IMG/VR virus record: IMGVR_UViG_3300042321_002434
Coordinates: 1-51,896 of that record
Reading direction: 5' to 3' (one strand)
Length of the DNA stretch: 51,896 nucleotides
Source of the DNA: a virus
Numbering within the stretch: position 1 is the first letter of the stretch; every line of letters begins with the position of its first letter. This document shows positions 40,901 to 46,900 of this stretch, one piece after another. A program made the position numbers and the translations under genes. The notes under the pieces are model-generated. The model was not told where the DNA came from and searched no databases. It saw only the letters and a list, made by a program, of their open reading frames with translations.

Positions 40901-43900
40901 TTCATGGTGCCGTCGATGACCAATGGGAAACTGTTCTGCCGCGCCCTGCGTTCGATTTCCTCGGAAATGGCAGAGGCTTCAGGGTGCGTAATGACTGAAC
41001 TGCGCGAATCGTTCAGTTCATTGAGCAAATCGTATTCCGGCAGAAACTCCCGAATCTCGTCAGGGTTGCTCAAGACGCGGCCCTCGTCAGGTATGTTGCC
41101 CTTGGCCACCTCGCGCCGGAGGAGGCTTGTCTTTCCTGCCGCACCACCGCCGCCCATGAACACAACCAGCGGATTGTCCTGCGATTGCGGCTCCTTAACG
41201 TCCGACAACGCTTGGCGGTCGTTCCCGCCGCGCATGAAGTATTCGATGATGGTTTCGCGGAGCACTTGCCGTGACACTTCGCCGGCCGGAATACCCAAAA
41301 GTCGATTGGCCAGTGATCCTGCTACAATGGTCGCCGTGTCTTTCTCCAGCGTGACCTGTAAACGTGAATCGTTCGGATCGGAAATACCTTCCGGCAGGTT
41401 GGGCATGCCAAGGTCCGAATATCCATCGGGCCAATCGCCAAAGGCTTTTGCTATGCGCTCCTCGCGCCCCTGATCGTCAAGCCGTAGCTTGTTTAGAACC
41501 CGCTCTTGATCCCGCGAGCCTCCATATACGCCTCCATCATCTTCCAGTCGGCGCCCGCCCGCTCGTTCGTATAGACCCCCGGTTTGTCCCCCGGTTTCGG
41601 CGGCGTCAGCTTGAAGGGCGGGAGATTCACCGCCGGTTTCTTCGCTTGGTTGTCTGTCGTCACTTTCACCAACTTGATTGTTACCGGCAGCCCCACTTTC
41701 GTCAACCGCTTTTTGGTAAATTTGCTTCCAAGAAACCTGCACATCGGGGTCTGTTTCTGTTCCATTTGCCCACACCTGCGACAACAGCTTGGGCGTCATG
41801 TCATTGGGAAACCTTTCGACAAGGCGCGCCGACATTGTTTCCGGCGTGTTGAATCCCTCGGCATACAGCGCATCCGCCACCCGCGTCAGAGCCGCAATGA
41901 AATCTGCTCCGGCCGGTTGTGCCGCGGCCGCCAACACCATTCCCTCGTAGCCGTAAATCGGGCGTCCGGTGGACAACCGGCGCTCGACCAGATCAAACAA
42001 ATCAGATGGCGTGGCCAAATCGCGGAAGCCCATAATCTGCAAATCCTTGATAAGAGCATCCAGATCCGGCGCGTTGTTGCGGAACAAGTTAAACGTGCCC
42101 TTCAACCCGACCGCATTGCCAGGGCGTTGCGCTTCTCTGATCCGCTGCAACTCACCGGCATATTGGTAAACCTTGGAACTGGTCTTGGCCGGCAATCCGC
42201 CCGCCTCGCGCACCGCATCGAGAATGTCGATACCGCCTTCACGCACCGCATCGACCGCTTCCGCTTCCTGATCGGCCAGAAGTTCCGCTTCGAGGGCTTC
42301 GCGCTCTGTATCGGTCAGGCCATCTGGCCCGCGGACTTCCGCCGGCTTCAAAAACCGCTCCAGATCAGCAAATGCCGCATCCAACTCGGTCGCCGGTTGC
42401 GGGGCGACAACTTCCCGCGGCTGCACCTTGTCCAGTTCAGCCTCGGCCCACGCAATAACGGCCTCCGCGCTCTCGCGCTGCTTCTTGGAGGTCATGCTGT
42501 CCGTAGCCCTTATGGTGCGCGACTCCTCCGCAATAATGTATTCGAGCATGGTCCGCACCGCCTCATCGCGGCTGGCATAACCTTGGCCATCGTTGCTGAA
42601 TTTCAGGCTCAAGCCAAACGAATGGCCTGAATAATCGCCGGTCCTGTGATCGGTGCGTAAATTGGCCAGCCACCGGCCGTCAGCCAACTCCAAGACACGA
42701 ACCTCCGCGCTCACCGGCTGCGACTTCTTGGCCGGGAAAGCAATAACCTCTGCGTCCGCTTCAGAATAGACGCCCGAATCGTTAGGCTTGCGGCCGTTTA
42801 CGTCCAAAATCACGTTGGCCGCCAGTTTTTCGGGCTTCGCCGCAAACTTTTTAATCGGGGGAGGCGCAACTTCTTCGGCATCTCGCAATTTCTGCAAGAC
42901 CGGCTTGGCGCGATCCGCGTCCGCAATCAGTTTGCGCACTTGCCGGCCCAATTCCTCCCCGCCTTTTTTGGTCACTTCTTTGATGAAGGCCAAACGCTGC
43001 TTGGAGCTTGTGCCACTGTAACCGGTGTAGTTGTAAGAACCCATCCGGCCGGTAATCGGCTTTACGCCGGCCGCTTTGGCCAACCGCGCCAATTCCTGAT
43101 CCAAGGCAAACATCAAAATTGAGCCCTCGTTGGAATTGGCCGCCTGCTGCATAGCCTTCAGGAATCCCAAATCTTGAACAGCCCGCACATAGGTCGGGTC
43201 CGGCATGAACGGATCGTCGGCAGTAAATCCATCATCGGCCACTTTGACCGCCTTCGGTTTGGTCGCGCGCTTGCGCGGACGCTTGGGCGCTGTGTCAATC
43301 CTTTCGGCAACGGCCGGTTGCGGAGTCTCCACGGCCTCTGCGGGCGCTTGCGCCACCGGCTCCGGTGCCACCACACTCGGCGCCTCCTCGACCGCTTCTA
43401 CAGGCGGGGCCATGGCCGGAGGATTCTGCGGAGGCATCACCCTCGGCTCAACCATCTGCGGAGGACGCACCACCGGCCGCGCCGGCCGCTCCTTGGCCAT
43501 GTCTGCACTTTTCTTAAAGGCTTCGCGCACCTGATCCAAGTTCGTCACCAGAATCGCCGCATCCGCCAGACCAGAAATGATCAAGAACGGCTGCGCCGTG
43601 GCCACACCGGCCACCAACTTGATGCCCACGCCAACTGTAGCAAAAACCACTCTCGGCCGGTTCAAATTGCCCTGCCGTGCCGCTTGCGCCAGCCGATACG
43701 TCCCAAAGAACGCCACGCCACCGCCAAAAACTTCCCCGATGTTGGTGGATAGCCAATCGGTAGCAACTCGGTCGCTCACCGCGCCATCGCGGACCAATAG
43801 TTCAACTCCAGGGAAGGGGATGCCGCTCTTGGTCAGACTGTCCTTGAGCAACTGCAAAATGAAATCCGGCACCGCGCTCCACCCAAACTGCCCCACCACA

Positions 43901-46900
43901 TTGTCCAGATTGGTCAGGAAATCATGCCCGAACCAAACGCGGTGCAATCCCGGTGTCGCCATCTTGTCGGCAATCTCCGCGGCAAACTCACTGTTGCCCA
44001 CCTTGTCGATCCACTGCCCAACCTCACTGCCGGGAACCAGCTTATCATACATCTGCGTCCCGACATTGACCGTGTTGCCATACCGGTCCACCACACCGAA
44101 GTCTATGCCGGTGTCCACAATCTTGTAGCCAAAGGCCGCCGCCGCGTTCTTCACCGCTGCCCGCAATGCCTCACTTGTCCAGTTTCCGGTGTCCTCGGCC
44201 GGAACAAATGCCTCATTGGCCGGCAAAGCCGCATCTTCCGCCACGGTTTCCGCCGTTTCCGTAGCCACGGCCGCCGGCGCCACCCCGCGACCCTCCAAGC
44301 GGGCCGCCTCGGCCTCGATCTTGGCCGCCACATCCTCAAACTCGGCCCGCGTTTGGTCATCGAGCGTGCCCATCAGCTTGTCACGCAGCCATTCGGCAAG
44401 GTTTTCCAACAACTGACGAAGGTTCGAGGCAAACGCCGGATCAATCTCGGCCATCCTGTCCACATCCTGCGCAAAGGCCACCTGCTCCGTAGTCACACCA
44501 TCCAGCTTTGCCGACAGATACATGCGCCAAAACTCCAAGGCCATCTGCTGCGGATCGGTCTGCACGTTGCGCCAATCCTGATTGGCGTCCGTCAACACTT
44601 CGGACGGATAATAAGCCTCGACCACCCGCCGCTTAACCACATCGGGCAACCTGTTCCAATCGTCCACAAGCTCCATCGGTCCGCGCACCTCCGTAGTCGC
44701 CAAATGCAACACTTCCTCGCGCGCCATGGCCGCAATCCGCGCCGGCCGGTCCGCCGCCGGAACATTAGCCAACGTCTTGGCCAACTGGCCTTGGTCAATA
44801 AAGATCGTCGGCCCGCGCCCCACCTGCACACCAATCGCCGCCATCCCGCCGTTGGGCATCGAAATATACTGTTTCTTCTCCTCCGGCGGCAAAGCCCGGT
44901 ATTGTTCATCCGTAATCGGGTTGGTCATCCGCCGCGTCACATACAACCGCGGCGTAACTACCACATTGGGCAAAGCAGGGTTGTTGAACAGCACCGGTGC
45001 TGCCGCCTCAACCATCGCCGTCACTGTCTTGGCCGTAGGCTTGGCCTCGAAAATAGCCGAATCGACAGCCGCCGCGGGAGATGTCAACTCCGGTTGCACT
45101 GCCTGACCGCCCGCCGCCTGCACCGGACCAACTTGCACCGGTCCATCCGACAACCGCCGCTCAATCGCCGTAGCCCAACTCTGCTGCTTGCCCTGCGCCT
45201 CCTCTGGGCTGGCTGCCTTCACCGTTTGCGCCACCGTCACCGGCCGCAAGCTGCCCTTCGGCGTGTAAGTCGCCTCAAAGGTGTAGTCGTCAGCCACATC
45301 ATTTTGAGCATCCGCCGCTTCATTGGGATCAAGAGCCAATGGCAACTGGTCCGCTTGCGCCTTGTCCTTAATCAATACTGCACGGCCATTGACAAACCGC
45401 CACACCCCACCGTAACGCTGCTTGGACCGCGCATCTGCCGCAGCCTTGCGCTGCGCAGGCGTGAGCGCAGGCACTTGTGGCCTAACCGGCGTCTGAACCT
45501 GTGGCTGCGCTGGTGCCTGTGCTACCGGTTGCTGCGGCAACGGAGGAGGCTGCACCGGCGCCTGAGTCTGTTGCTGCGTCTGCTGCACCGGAACCGCGCT
45601 CTCCCCACCACTCACCGCGTCCGCCTCGGCCAACTGCTCGGCCTCTTGCTTCTTAAAGAACAACTTGGCCGTAGTCGGAGCCAACTCCTCCAACTGCAAC
45701 AACAGCGAATCACTCAAAATCACCCGCTCGCCGCGCACATACGCGCCGTTCTCCAACAAAACTTGCTCCTGTGCCGGCGTGGTCGGCGTCCCGCTGACCA
45801 ACCGAACCGCCGCATCCACCACAATCTTTTCACCTTCCGGCAACCCATTGACCTCGCGCACCGCGGCAATCGAACTCTCGCTCACCCCGACCACATCGAG
45901 CATCGTCGCCCCAATCTGGCCGCGAATCGTCTCGCGCTCGGCCAAAATTTCAACAATCCGCGGGTTGACGCCAAGCACCGGCGTCCCGCCCGCTCCAGGC
46001 ACACCTATCGTCGGCGGCAAAGACTTGAACTCATTGGCCAGACGCAAATCCTCGGTCACTAAAGCCTGCAACTGCGAGTTAAGCGTCCCGACCAGCCCAC
46101 GATTCTGATAACCCTGCGATTGCTTGGCCTGATCCAGCGTGATCGGCGTCTCGGCATATCGCGTGTTGTAGTCAGCCACATACTGCTTCAAAGCCTTGTC
46201 CTGTGCCGCCGCATACCGGCCGGCTTGCAAGCTACCCAAAGCCGCGCCAATCGGCGCATGGATCGAACTCAACCCCATGCCGCCAATGAATCCCGACAAC
46301 CCCTGCGCGGCCGCATCGCCCAAAGTCGCGCCCGCCTCGCCAAAGGAGGCAACCATTTCCTCGAACATCTCGCCGCTGCCGCTCGCCCACGCCATTTTGG
46401 ACATATCAACCGCCGTGTTCCGCAACTGCTGGCCAGCCGTTAGCACTGTTCCGGGCGTCCGCGTCACCTTGCCCATGTTGAAGAAAGCCTCCTGCATGCC
46501 CTCCAGCTTGCCCACAGCACGGCCGGCACGATTCAGCGTCAGGCCCGCGCGCTCGGCCGTGGCTAACCACTTGCCCGCCACCAACATCTTGCCCGCGCCC
46601 ACACCAACCAAGTTGCTCGCAATCTCAATCGCCGTCTCGGTCAACGGAGCCACCGTGCCGCCACGCAAGGCCATCTGAAACGGACCGAACAGCGAACTTT
46701 CGCTGATCTGGTTGTTCTGTGAGGCATAATTAGCCGCCCAATTCTGAATGGCCAAGTCGTGCTGGCTGTTGAACGCGCCTGATTTGAACGTGGACCAATA
46801 AGCCGGACTCATGGTTTGCATGTAACCGGCCATCGCACGGTTCATCGTGCTGCGCGGGTCCATCGGGTCGTTCTCGTAAGCCAAACGTGTCGGCACACCC

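Noticed and set aside
43924-46062. 712-codon open frame on the plus strand
   Set aside because: It is fully antisense to the giant gene, very rich in Arg, His, Leu and Pro, with no domain and no ribosome-binding site; it follows from the codon bias of the real gene.
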